IMG/VR virus record: IMGVR_UViG_3300044988_000527
Span: 1-23,350 of that record
Reading direction: 5' to 3' (one strand)
DNA from: a virus
DNA length: 23,350 nt
The notes under the pieces were generated by a model. The model had not been told where the DNA came from. It saw only the letters and a list, made by a program, of their open reading frames with translations, and did no database searches. Shown one piece after another: positions 1 through 7,665 of this stretch. Positions within the stretch are counted from its first letter, which is position 1, and each line of letters begins with the position of its first letter. Made by a program: the position numbers and the translations under genes.

Positions 1-1424
1 ATCAGATTATTAGACGCTGTTTTGATGTTTGCGATATCAACATCTGCTAAACATCTAGCGGGAACAGCATCAGCTGGTGACGTACCTAGCGTTGCAATGG
101 TTGCCGTATAACTGTTGGCGTTTAAAAGCCCGACAATGCCGGAAATGGTCATGCCGGATTGCATCAGATCATAATTCAGTGTTGGCGTTGCGCTGCCATT
201 GTGGAATGTTTGCAAACGATTTTCCGCTATAACGAATCTCACTGTTGTTGCTGCGCCTGTATATTGCGCGGCTAATCCATTGCCGCCGCCGTGGCGCATG
301 TGGCAGCCTGTCCGCCCGTGCGTTGCAAGGTCGTGGCCCCTATCGATGACGGATTTAATTTCCAGCCATTGTGCAGGCGATATAGCGTTGGGGTTGTCGC
401 CTTCGCGGGTTGTGTTTGCATATGTTCCGCGCAGACTGCGAGCCTCAAGAGCATCTAACCATGATGACAATTCACCTGGAAACACTCCGCCTGTTACATA
501 AGCTTCAATATCATCCCGTATAAAACAGACCATACCACCGCGCCGGGGCTTGTTAAATATTTTTGCTGATTCACCCGCCGGCCCTTTGACCAATGAATCT
601 AGCGTGTTTGAGCCGCCGCCAGAATTGGTAAACCCTAGATTATAGGGCGTTGAATCTAAAACCGGATAGGTAACTACTCCGCCTTTTATCGCCGCTACAC
701 CTGTGCCCATATTAAGGTGAACATCACGTGCGGCTGATTTGCCTCCACCTATTAAAATTGGGTTGTTGTGTTCAGTTGATGCACCGTTTTGTGTCAGCCA
801 ATTGACGTTCGTGTGTCCGCCAGACAACAACCTGAATGTTTTGACGACTGTGTTAGCGCCGTCTGATCGACTATACAACACGTGATTTTCGTCACGAGTG
901 TCATAAATATGCACCTGTCCGCCAACGCCAAGGGCATCAATCCTGTGTCCAATGTTGCAGCGTGTGAAATGATTTCGCCGCAGAATAACTGTCGATGTAA
1001 TGCCAGCCGCTGTCAGTAACGCATCACCAGCGCAATCGTGTACATAGTTGTCAGTCATTGCGCCGTCTGCAATATTCGCATTAATCCTAAAGGCATAGGT
1101 TGAAGCCTTGGTTTTACTAATATCGCATTTTCTAGCCGCTGAGTTGGCATGCTCTAATCGGAACACATAAAAGCCAGACATATTTGTGCCGTCGATGTAA
1201 ATCTTATCCGATCCCCAAGGTTCAAAAATCACGCCTTTTGTGTCAAGAATATTGGCAGTAACCATAAACGGCGCTGATTTTGTTGTTTTTAACAAAATCG
1301 TATCGCCAGCTGTCGCGGCTGTGTAAGCGGATGCTACGTTAGTCCACGGGTCTAAAGCTGTGCCTGTGCCTGTGTTTGTGCCCACACCTGCTGAAACTGT
1401 GCAGTCTACATATCTAGTCGCCAT
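1..1424 (-). CDS. Tail spike/fibre-like protein: beta-helix N-terminus plus NodB-like deacetylase domain (partial, runs off left edge)
   Basis: I translated the minus strand from the ATG at 1424-1422; it stays open for 474 codons to the window edge, so the C-terminus is missing. Residues 1 to about 60 (MATRYVDCTVSAG, then ALDPWTNVASAYTAATAGDTILL) are the usual opening of phage right-handed beta-helix (pectate-lyase-fold) spike proteins, and residues 60-290 continue in short beta-rich units. Residues 295-375 look like a NodB polysaccharide deacetylase: a strand ending in an Asp pair (D304-D305), then WLDALEARSLRGTY resembling the family's helix and 'ATFF' strand, then GHDLATHGRTGCH with H369 and H375 as possible metal ligands. 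The spacing H-x5-H differs from the canonical H-x3-H. The start overlaps the stop of the upstream gene by one base (TAATG), so the two are translationally linked. Likely role: binding and modifying host surface polysaccharide. Spike call fairly sure; deacetylase call moderate. Confidence 0.75.
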   Translation of the reverse strand, partial: MATRYVDCTVSAGVGTNTGTGTALDPWTNVASAYTAATAGDTILLKTTKSAPFMVTANILDTKGVIFEPWGSDKIYIDGTNMSGFYVFRLEHANSAARKCDISKTKASTYAFRINANIADGAMTDNYVHDCAGDALLTAAGITSTVILRRNHFTRCNIGHRIDALGVGGQVHIYDTRDENHVLYSRSDGANTVVKTFRLLSGGHTNVNWLTQNGASTEHNNPILIGGGKSAARDVHLNMGTGVAAIKGGVVTYPVLDSTPYNLGFTNSGGGSNTLDSLVKGPAGESAKIFNKPRRGGMVCFIRDDIEAYVTGGVFPGELSSWLDALEARSLRGTYANTTREGDNPNAISPAQWLEIKSVIDRGHDLATHGRTGCHMRHGGGNGLAAQYTGAATTVRFVIAENRLQTFHNGSATPTLNYDLMQSGMTISGIVGLLNANSYTATIATLGTSPADAVPARCLADVDIANIKTASNNL

Positions 1425-1726
1425 TATGCAGCCCCCACAGTCACGCCAGATAATTGACCGCCGCTATAGGTAAATGTTTTAACGACCCCGCCGCCCGTTA
1501 CTGTTGCAAGATTGCCGCCGATATAGGTGGCTGTGTAGCTAACTCCATCGTCATCCCAGGATATTGGTCCGCTTGAACCATAAACAATGTTGCTTAAGTT
1601 ACCTCCCATCAATTGAAATACTTGAACTCTTTGCTCAGATCCCAATCCGTCAATTGAGCCTTGAACAGATAGCCAATCAGTTTGTTTTATGCCAGATTTG
1701 ATCGGTCTGTGTTTTATGTCGCTCAT
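1424..1726 (-). CDS. Small beta-rich virion-associated protein, unknown
   Basis: A 100-residue protein that I do not recognise by family. The C-terminal half is built from short glycine-rich beta units (GGNLSNIVYG, GGNLATVTGG, GGQLSGVTVG), a spacing that suggests a small repeated beta-hairpin structure common in phage appendage proteins. It lies directly after the head completion gene and is coupled by a one-base stop/start overlap to the spike-like gene. A plausible job is a tail or spike accessory protein, but that rests only on position and composition. An AGGA element lies about 10 bases before the ATG at 1726. No signal peptide or membrane segment is seen. Confidence 0.6.
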   Translation of the reverse strand: MSDIKHRPIKSGIKQTDWLSVQGSIDGLGSEQRVQVFQLMGGNLSNIVYGSSGPISWDDDGVSYTATYIGGNLATVTGGGVVKTFTYSGGQLSGVTVGAA

Positions 1727-1742
1727 TCCAATATCCTATTTA

Positions 1743-2243
1743 TTAAAGCAACGCCACATGAGCGCCTGCAGTCGCGGTTTTAATGTCTAATGGCAATATC
1801 TTGGCAAACAGTTTTTGCACGGCTTGCGCCGATTGATCCAGCCAATACTGTTCTGTTTCCGGTAAATCTTTCACGTCGTTTTCAGCTACTTGCCGCTGGT
1901 TCATGCTGTTGAACTGTTTTAACAATAGGGCTTTGGCATAGCTGTAAACCGCGTGGCTGTACAAAATGACAAAGCGGTCGCTGTCCGATAGATCAGCCGG
2001 GTTTGCGGTGACATACGCATCGGCTGTGACGTGTCCCATATCGATCATCGCCAGCTTGACCGGTTCCAGATCCATATTCACATTCACCACGCCCAGTGTC
2101 AGGCCCCATTTAATGGCCTCGTTGTCGTATTCTGCCGGTATCCTGTACCGGCTCATCAGTTCGCCCAGGTCAAGATCAAACCAAAAGCCATCGTTTACAA
2201 ACGGGCTTGGGGTGGTTAGTGATGGCTTGCCGGTTAAACTCAT
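1743..2243 (-). CDS. L: Head completion/stabilisation protein, P2 gpL-like
   Basis: The 166-residue product matches the length of P2 gpL (169). The N-terminal NDGFWFDLDLGELMSRYRIP segment parallels gpL's NDGFWPD...YRIPD region, and the middle (LYSHAVYSYAKALLL) parallels its RAVYSTAKA helix. In P2, gpL closes the portal vertex after DNA packaging. I take the ATG at 2243 (MSLTGKPS), preceded by GGA about 8 bases upstream; an in-frame TTG two codons earlier is less likely. It follows the small terminase gene after a roughly 100-base gap that holds no gene I can find. In P2 the next gene is X, a tail protein; here a small beta-rich protein follows instead. Confidence 0.88.
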   Translation of the reverse strand: MSLTGKPSLTTPSPFVNDGFWFDLDLGELMSRYRIPAEYDNEAIKWGLTLGVVNVNMDLEPVKLAMIDMGHVTADAYVTANPADLSDSDRFVILYSHAVYSYAKALLLKQFNSMNQRQVAENDVKDLPETEQYWLDQSAQAVQKLFAKILPLDIKTATAGAHVALL

Positions 2244-2344
2244 GATCAATCCAATTTAGTGCCAGGCAAAACAACCGTTCGATAACATCGGGTGTCGCGA
2301 GTATCGAGAGGTGATTGCCAGCCTGGGCTTGAGGAGTTATTTAG

Positions 2345-3142
2345 TTATTGATCGGCTTGATCAACAACCGGTTTTAGTTTGTCCTTGGCTTCTTTCATCA
2401 ATCCTTTCACGCCAGCGCCTTCCGGATTTACCTGTTCGGCTTTTTCACACAAGGCCAGCACAGTCAGCCAATCGTTTTCACGCTTTTTATGCTTGGCCAA
2501 CATCACGTACAATTTGCTTTGCACGGGTGGCGCCAATGACCATTGTTCGTTATCCAGCGTGGCCACCAAGGTTTCCAGATACGGGTTGGCGGATTCATCA
2601 CGCTTTAACAGCGCATTGGCCCAGTCATACACGGCATCACAAACAAAGGTTTGCAAATCCCGGTCGAATTCTGGCGGCGTGACATGAATCCCTTGTTTGA
2701 TCAGATGAAACGCCAGCGCCAGGCCTTGCTCGATCTGCAGCGTATCAAACAGCCAGATGCACACCCGAACCGCAATGTCGTTGGGGTAGTTATCGCCCTT
2801 ATCGACATAGGCTTGCACGAATGGAAAGTAGGTCAGCAACATGGTGGCTTTGGCCTTGGCTTTTTCCACCACGTCTTTCAAAACGGCCAGGCTGGCCAAA
2901 TCAGCCGACATAGCCGCCTGGTAATGTTCCAAGGTTTGCAGTTCAGCCGGTGTTGCTGCCGGTGTGCTGTCGGTGTTTTCCGGCTGCCCTGCATATTGGT
3001 TGCCGCTTTCGATTTCAGCGGCTTTAATGGCGGCCAGCTTGCGCACGGGTGCGTATGCAGTGTCGGTTGCAACGGGTTGGCCGTCGGCTGCATCCTGCAG
3101 TTGTTGCTGTTTAATCCGTGCGATTTTGCTGACTAATTCCAT
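2345..3142 (-). CDS. M: Terminase small subunit, P2 gpM-like
   Basis: A 265-residue protein in the gpM slot (P2 gpM is about 247 residues). The core resembles gpM: a run after residue 75 of SADLASLAVLKDVVEKAKAKATML, then YFPFVQAYVDKGDNYPNDIAVRVCIWLFDT (compare gpM's LPFWLPWVNGVLELGKGAQDDILMTVMLWRLDT), and a C-terminal helical repeat with AGVKGLMKEAKDKLKP, like gpM's AGVKKEIERLERELKP. It recognises packaging-site DNA and hands it to the large subunit. The N-terminal 70 residues are a low-complexity, poorly conserved extension. GGAATAA lies just before the ATG. It sits between capsid gene N and head completion gene L, exactly as in P2. Confidence 0.88.
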   Translation of the reverse strand: MELVSKIARIKQQQLQDAADGQPVATDTAYAPVRKLAAIKAAEIESGNQYAGQPENTDSTPAATPAELQTLEHYQAAMSADLASLAVLKDVVEKAKAKATMLLTYFPFVQAYVDKGDNYPNDIAVRVCIWLFDTLQIEQGLALAFHLIKQGIHVTPPEFDRDLQTFVCDAVYDWANALLKRDESANPYLETLVATLDNEQWSLAPPVQSKLYVMLAKHKKRENDWLTVLALCEKAEQVNPEGAGVKGLMKEAKDKLKPVVDQADQ

Positions 3143-3154
3143 GATTATTCCCGA

Positions 3155-4243
3155 TTAAACCAGCGTGATGCCTTCGACCATGGCAGTGGCAAACTCTTCT
3201 TGCACCACATAAGCCAAGTTCATGCTGTTAAACTCGCGGACCTCATCCTTCGCTGGCCAATCTTGTTGGGTGCGGCGGATGCTGGAATCTTGGTAGTAAA
3301 TAGCCAGATTCGATAGCGGGGTAATGACAATAGTGCCATTCGGGAAGAAAGGCGGGCTAAAGGTTGGCAAGCCGCCAAAGTCGGATGTCACAACGCCATT
3401 GATCAAGGCTTTTTCAGTCGGTGTATTGCCGTGGGTTTCGTAGAATTTATCCATTGCAGAAACCAACAAGTTATCACCCACCAAGGCCACCAAATCACCA
3501 CGATTTCTGAACGCTGCCGACACAACTTGTTTAATGTCGTGGATCGCTTCAGACAGGTTTTTGTAAGTACCGGTAGCACCAATCGAAACACCCGATCCAA
3601 CATGCTGTGAAGTGCTGTTGAACGTGCGGATTTTTTCCAACCAGCCGATGTTCAAATCTTGCAGGTTAGGGTTGGTAACGATGTTGGTACCCGCTGCGGC
3701 AGATGTGCCGTACCAGCCTGTAACTAGCATATCGTTAACAATCGCTTCCCGGACGATTTGCATATACAGCGCTTCGAAATTCTGGAATTTTGCCCAAGCG
3801 TCGATGTCTGCATAAGACAAAGCTACGTCAAAGTTGGTTTGCTTAACCGTCCAGTCCTGGTTGTCTTGTTGGTTTAAGCGCTTGGGCGTGCGTTCGCCTG
3901 ATCCTGTGTTGGTGCGGCTGGCTACGCGACCCGTCAAACCCAAAATAACCTTTTGACCGGTGGTATCCGTGACCGGAATCATCGGCAAGCTGGAGAAAAA
4001 CGGATTGGCCAGCTGTACGGCTTTTGGTATCAGGGTTTGTTGCAGTGGCAAGGTTGCCGCATACAACGCATCAGCCACCACGTTACGCTTCAGGTTTTGG
4101 AAAAACTGAACGGCTTGCTGTGATGATGGGTTAAAGTGCTGACCCAATCGCGGATCCGATGGCGCTACGCCAAACGCGGCAGCGGTGGCTGCAAACAATG
4201 CGGTTAAGCGGGCTTGGCCTTGTTTTGATAATGGCTGACTCAT
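3155..4243 (-). CDS. N: Major capsid protein, P2 gpN-like
   Basis: The 362-residue product has the length of P2 gpN (357) and its landmarks: an N-terminal helical region that the scaffold protease would trim, then NPFFSSLPMIPVTDTTGQKVILGLTGRVASRTNT (compare gpN's LNIINVVPVDEQEGEKIGLGVSGPVASTTDT region), the TNFD-LSY-DIDAWAKF stretch (compare gpN's TNYDVHLPYAVLDAWAKFPDF), and late in the protein SSIRRTQQDWPAKDEVREFNSMNLAYVVQ (compare DSWRRKIKDNPEHNRIENYESSN-AYVVEDY). It forms the HK97-fold shell. It follows protease/scaffold gene O by 24 bases, on the same strand. Confidence 0.93.
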   Translation of the reverse strand: MSQPLSKQGQARLTALFAATAAAFGVAPSDPRLGQHFNPSSQQAVQFFQNLKRNVVADALYAATLPLQQTLIPKAVQLANPFFSSLPMIPVTDTTGQKVILGLTGRVASRTNTGSGERTPKRLNQQDNQDWTVKQTNFDVALSYADIDAWAKFQNFEALYMQIVREAIVNDMLVTGWYGTSAAAGTNIVTNPNLQDLNIGWLEKIRTFNSTSQHVGSGVSIGATGTYKNLSEAIHDIKQVVSAAFRNRGDLVALVGDNLLVSAMDKFYETHGNTPTEKALINGVVTSDFGGLPTFSPPFFPNGTIVITPLSNLAIYYQDSSIRRTQQDWPAKDEVREFNSMNLAYVVQEEFATAMVEGITLV

Positions 4244-4267
4244 GATTATTCCTTGTTAGGTTGTCCG

Positions 4268-5158
4268 TTAGATGTACAGGCTGGCTGTTTCATCGCCAGC
4301 ACCAAAATGCTCGCCGCCTTCGGTGCCTGGTTGTTCTGTCAGGGCCTGATTCAGCTTGGTTTCGAGTGCTGAAAATTTTTCGGTGAGTTCAGCCACTAGA
4401 ACTGTGGTTGTGCCATCGCCGCTTGATGCTGCCGGGGTTTTGGAAAACTTGGCTTCCAATTCATCCAGTCTGGCGTTTAACTTGGCAAACGCTGCAGCGG
4501 TTGGATCGGGTGTTTCGTCGGTGTTTTCGTCGTCACCACCGTTGTCCTTTGCCAGCTTGGCAAACATGGCTTTAATTTCGGCCACTTCCGTTTTTAATGC
4601 TTCCAGGGCTTGTTTATCGGCCATGTCGTTGTCCTCTGTGGGTTGGTTTTTGAATAAGGCTTTGATTTGATCCAGCAGGCTGTTTGGCGCTTGGTCTTCA
4701 AATGTTTGGGTATGCGCTTCGATAAAGGGCGTCACAGCGCCAAATTGCTGCGTATTGTTTTTGCTGAAGCGGATTTCTGTGGTGGCCACGCTGCCTGGGT
4801 CGTCCAAAGCACCCAAACCGGTTAGATACGCTTTGCCGGACTTGCGAAAATCAAAGCTGATTTCCATGCTGGTAAACAGGCGTTGGCCAAAGCGGTTGTC
4901 GGCTTGATAAAAAGCATTGGGCGATAAAATCGCCCAAAGGTCGCGCCCACCTTCATCATTGTCAGTGGCGCGTAGCGCATCAACCGTGCCGTAATTTTGA
5001 AACCGCATGTGATCAGGCCAGATCAGAGCCGTGAAGATTTCTTTGTTGTAGCTTTCGGCCATTTCATCAATCCAGGCTGGATCTATCACGCGGCCATCAG
5101 TGGTCGGTCCGCTGCGGCCAATGCGCTTGAAATCGGTCTGTAAGACTCTGCCTGCCAT
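4268..5158 (-). CDS. O: Capsid scaffold and maturation serine protease, P2 gpO-like
   Basis: A 296-residue protein (P2 gpO is 284). The N-terminal protease domain keeps the gpO catalytic residues in register: D21 in TDGRV, H50 in WPDH and S97 in FTSMEI, corresponding to Asp19, His48 and Ser107 of P2. GKAYLTGLGALDDPGS follows, matching gpO's GKCYLVGLAVTDDPAS. The C-terminal part (about residues 165-285) is rich in Glu, Lys, Leu and Ala and predicted coiled-coil (KTEVAEIKAMFAKLAK and ARLDELEAKF), the scaffold part. It cleaves itself and the capsid, portal and small terminase proteins during head maturation. It is the first gene of the minus-strand head operon and diverges from terminase P across 5159-5335. 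An internal Met (MADKQALEALKTE) could give a scaffold-only product, but this is unproven. Confidence 0.92.
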   Translation of the reverse strand: MAGRVLQTDFKRIGRSGPTTDGRVIDPAWIDEMAESYNKEIFTALIWPDHMRFQNYGTVDALRATDNDEGGRDLWAILSPNAFYQADNRFGQRLFTSMEISFDFRKSGKAYLTGLGALDDPGSVATTEIRFSKNNTQQFGAVTPFIEAHTQTFEDQAPNSLLDQIKALFKNQPTEDNDMADKQALEALKTEVAEIKAMFAKLAKDNGGDDENTDETPDPTAAAFAKLNARLDELEAKFSKTPAASSGDGTTTVLVAELTEKFSALETKLNQALTEQPGTEGGEHFGAGDETASLYI

Positions 5159-5335
5159 GTTTCACTCTAAATCAGGTGGAATTGACACACAGATTAAACT
5201 TTTCAAGCTTGTATTCAATAGGGTTTGTTCCTATTGATACCTATTTTATTAATATAGGAATTTTCAGAAAATTCAGCAGGCGTTTTGCGGATATTTACAC
5301 CTGATAATGAGTGAAAAATCATTATCCGGTAAATC
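5159..5335. promoter_or_regulatory. Divergent late control region between head operon (O) and terminase operon (P)
   Basis: An AT-rich 177-base gap between two divergent late operons, as between P and O in P2. It holds three inverted repeats: TTCCTAT (5228-5234) with ATAGGAA (5254-5260); a perfect 17-bp dyad GAATTTTC-A-GAAAATTC (5258-5274); and GATAATGA (5303-5310) with TCATTATC (5319-5326) around an 8-base loop. An ACACCT element (5297-5302) matches the repeated motif upstream of the Ogr-like gene. I find no convincing sigma70 -35/-10 pair and no TGT-N12-ACA P2 Ogr site, so the activator's site here, if any, differs from that of P2. Confidence 0.6.
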
Positions 5336-7138
5336 ATGGCAAAAGTAATCCCACCCGAACAAAAGCAGCTGGCCAAGCAGATGTATATCAAAGGGGCATC
5401 GATACAGGATATTGCCAAACGCTTGGGCATGACGGCTCGATCGCTTTACAACTGGCGGGATGCTGAGGCTTGGGATAATTTCTGCCCACCCGACACAATT
5501 GAAATTGCGCTGGCCAGGCGTATCAACTTTTTAGCCGATCTGGATAAAACGCCTGCGCAGCTGGATGAATTTATCAAGCTGACCGAGGCGTTTGGCAAGC
5601 TGCAAAAAGACAATGCTGTAGCCTACAAAATCAAAATGGAAGGGGAAGCCATCAGCAAAGGCCATCCCATTTATATCAACGTGCCGGGTGAAGCCGATTA
5701 CCGACAACCCAAACCGGCAGGCAGCACAAAAGAGCGTAAACCGCGCGAAAAGAAAATCAAAAATGATGTGTCCGGAATTTCCGAACAACTGCTGGATGAA
5801 GTACGGGAAAAGCTGTTTTACGACTATCAAAAAACCTGGTGGGAACATCGCAACGACCGCACGCGCATCATTTTAAAATCCAGGCAGATCGGCGCCACGT
5901 TCTACTTTGCCTGGGAAGCCTTTAACAAAGCCATCGTTACCGGCAAAAACCAAATATTCCTGTCGGCCAGCCGGGACCAGGCGGAAGTCTTTAAAGCCTA
6001 CATCATCGCCTTTGCGCTGCAGCATTTCGAGCTTGAACTGAAAGGCACCACGGTTATTTTGCTGAGCAATGGCGCTGAACTGCGATTCTTGTCTACCAAC
6101 AGCAACACCGCGCAGTCCTATCACGGTGATTTGTATATCGATGAGTTTTTCTGGATACCCAAGTTCAAGCGGCTGCGTAAAGTAGCCAGCGGCATGGCAT
6201 CGCATAAAAAGTGGACGACCACGCTATTCAGCACGCCCAGTGCCATCAGTCATGAAGCGTATGGCGAATGGGCCGGGGAAGAGTTCAATAAAGGCAAGGC
6301 CGATGACAAACGCATCGAATTCGATGTGTCACATAAAAACCTGAAAGACGGTTGGTACGGACCGGATAAAAAGTGGCGGCATATGGTCACGGTTAAGGAT
6401 GCTGAGGCGCAAGGCTGTGATTTGTTTGATATTGACGAATTGCAGATCGAATACTCAGAAGATGACTTCCAGAATCTGTTTATGTGCAAGTTTATCGACG
6501 ACAGCCAGTCGGTATTCAGCTTGGCGCGCTTGCTGGATTGCACCGTCGATATCGACGACTGGAAAGATTATATCGACGGATCTGACCGCCCCTTTGCCAA
6601 CAAACCCGTTTCAGCTGGGTACGACCCCAGCCGCACCCGAGACAACGCCAGTTTGGCATTGCTTGCGGTACCGCTGAAACCGTCGGATAAATGGCGGGTA
6701 TTGCGCACCAAAAGCTATCACGGCCAAAACTTCGACTACCAAGCCAACCGCATCAAAGAAATTAAGGACAGTTACAACATCGTGCATCTAGGCATCGATA
6801 CCACCGGCATCGGTTACGGGGTGTACGAAAAGGTCATCGACTTTTATCCAAACGCCACGCCGATTCATTACAGCATGGACATGAAAAATCAGCTGGTTGT
6901 GAAGTCGCTGGATGTGATCAATACCGGGCGGTTTCAGTATCTGGCCGGTGACAACGAAATCACCCGCGCCTTTTTAATGATCAGCAAAACCACCACCAAC
7001 AGCGGGCAAATCACCTATGCAAGCAGCCGTAGCGTTGAAAGCGGTCATGCCGACATCGCCTGGTCAATTATGCACGCCTTGATTTACGAACCGATCAACA
7101 ACGATGGCCGCAAAACCACCGTCACTTTTAGCCACTAA
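5336..7138 (+). CDS. P: Terminase large subunit (ATPase/nuclease), P2 gpP-like
   Basis: A 600-residue packaging motor (P2 gpP is 590). Residues 1-50 hold a helix-turn-helix (SIQDIAKRLGMTARSLYNWR), the standard gpP N-terminus. The ATPase has a Walker A-like LKSRQIGAT at 180-188 and a Walker B-like LYIDE at 266-270, followed by FFWIPKFKRL. The C-terminal RNase-H-type nuclease has acidic residues in AGYDPSRTRDN (D430), GIDTTGIG (D488) and GHADIAW (D573). The enzyme cuts concatemers and pumps DNA into the procapsid through the portal. The start has no clear Shine-Dalgarno sequence; instead the 3' arm of a hairpin ends 10 bases before the ATG. It is first in a plus-strand operon with an endolysin and the portal. 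Confidence 0.94.
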   Translation: MAKVIPPEQKQLAKQMYIKGASIQDIAKRLGMTARSLYNWRDAEAWDNFCPPDTIEIALARRINFLADLDKTPAQLDEFIKLTEAFGKLQKDNAVAYKIKMEGEAISKGHPIYINVPGEADYRQPKPAGSTKERKPREKKIKNDVSGISEQLLDEVREKLFYDYQKTWWEHRNDRTRIILKSRQIGATFYFAWEAFNKAIVTGKNQIFLSASRDQAEVFKAYIIAFALQHFELELKGTTVILLSNGAELRFLSTNSNTAQSYHGDLYIDEFFWIPKFKRLRKVASGMASHKKWTTTLFSTPSAISHEAYGEWAGEEFNKGKADDKRIEFDVSHKNLKDGWYGPDKKWRHMVTVKDAEAQGCDLFDIDELQIEYSEDDFQNLFMCKFIDDSQSVFSLARLLDCTVDIDDWKDYIDGSDRPFANKPVSAGYDPSRTRDNASLALLAVPLKPSDKWRVLRTKSYHGQNFDYQANRIKEIKDSYNIVHLGIDTTGIGYGVYEKVIDFYPNATPIHYSMDMKNQLVVKSLDVINTGRFQYLAGDNEITRAFLMISKTTTNSGQITYASSRSVESGHADIAWSIMHALIYEPINNDGRKTTVTFSH

Positions 7139-7204
7139 ATGGAAACAATCATGGTTGATAACTTCCTGGAACCGCAACAAAAAAGAAACAATATAGGTGA
7201 CCGC

Positions 7205-7657
7205 ATGAATCGAAACAGAAAGGCCTTTTTAGACATGATCGCCGTTTCAGAAGGGACCGCCCATTTAGGGGATCGCGGTTACAACGTCATGGTAGGCGGC
7301 AAGCTGTTTGATGGCTATCACGACCACCCGCACCCTTACGTATATATCAAGCGCATCAACAATTATTCATCCGCCGCCGGTCGCTATCAATTGTTATTTC
7401 GCTATTGGAAAGTTTACAAAGCCCAATTGCAATTGCCGGATTTTGGTCACGACTCACAAGATAAAGTAGCACTGCAGCAAATCAAGGAATGCAAGGCGCT
7501 GGATGATATTGACGCCGGGCGGTTTGATGAAGCTGTGCGTAAATGCCGCCGCATTTGGGCCAGCTTGCCCGGTGCTGGCTACGGACAACATGAAAACAGC
7601 CTGACAACCTTACGCCTAGCCTTTGTGAAAGCAGGCGGCCAATTGGCGCAAGCCTAG
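7205..7657 (+). CDS. Endolysin, lambda R-like lytic transglycosylase
   Basis: The 150-residue product matches lambda R (158) along its length: NRKAFLDMIAVSEGT, a GYNVMVGG box, the YHDHP segment, AAGRYQLLFRYW, KVALQQIKE and IWASLPGAGYGQHE. The catalytic Glu is E16 of SEGT (Glu19 in lambda R). It cuts the glycan strands of peptidoglycan at lysis. I chose the ATG at 7205 because AGGTGA lies five bases upstream and the product then begins as lambda R does; the in-frame ATG at 7139, directly after the terminase stop, has no ribosome site and adds 22 unrelated residues. No signal peptide is present, so a holin must release it. Its place between terminase and portal is unusual; P2 has an unrelated lysozyme (K) in its tail operon. 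Confidence 0.92.
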   Translation: MNRNRKAFLDMIAVSEGTAHLGDRGYNVMVGGKLFDGYHDHPHPYVYIKRINNYSSAAGRYQLLFRYWKVYKAQLQLPDFGHDSQDKVALQQIKECKALDDIDAGRFDEAVRKCRRIWASLPGAGYGQHENSLTTLRLAFVKAGGQLAQA

Positions 7658-7665
7658 GAACTGAC

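Noticed and set aside
2311-3158. Several plus-strand frames antisense to the small terminase gene
   Set aside because: They are mirror readings of a conserved P2-type gene; codon patterns and context support only the minus strand.
5159-5335. P2-type Ogr site (TGT-N12-ACA) in the late divergent region
   Set aside because: Searched by eye on both strands; nearest candidates break one of the triplets.
5215-5430. Minus-strand frame over the divergent control region and terminase start
   Set aside because: It lies across the inverted repeats and antisense to conserved terminase sequence; no ribosome site and no family resemblance.
7139-7204. Upstream ATG for the endolysin
   Set aside because: No ribosome site, and the extra residues do not resemble lambda R; the ATG at 7205 fits both.
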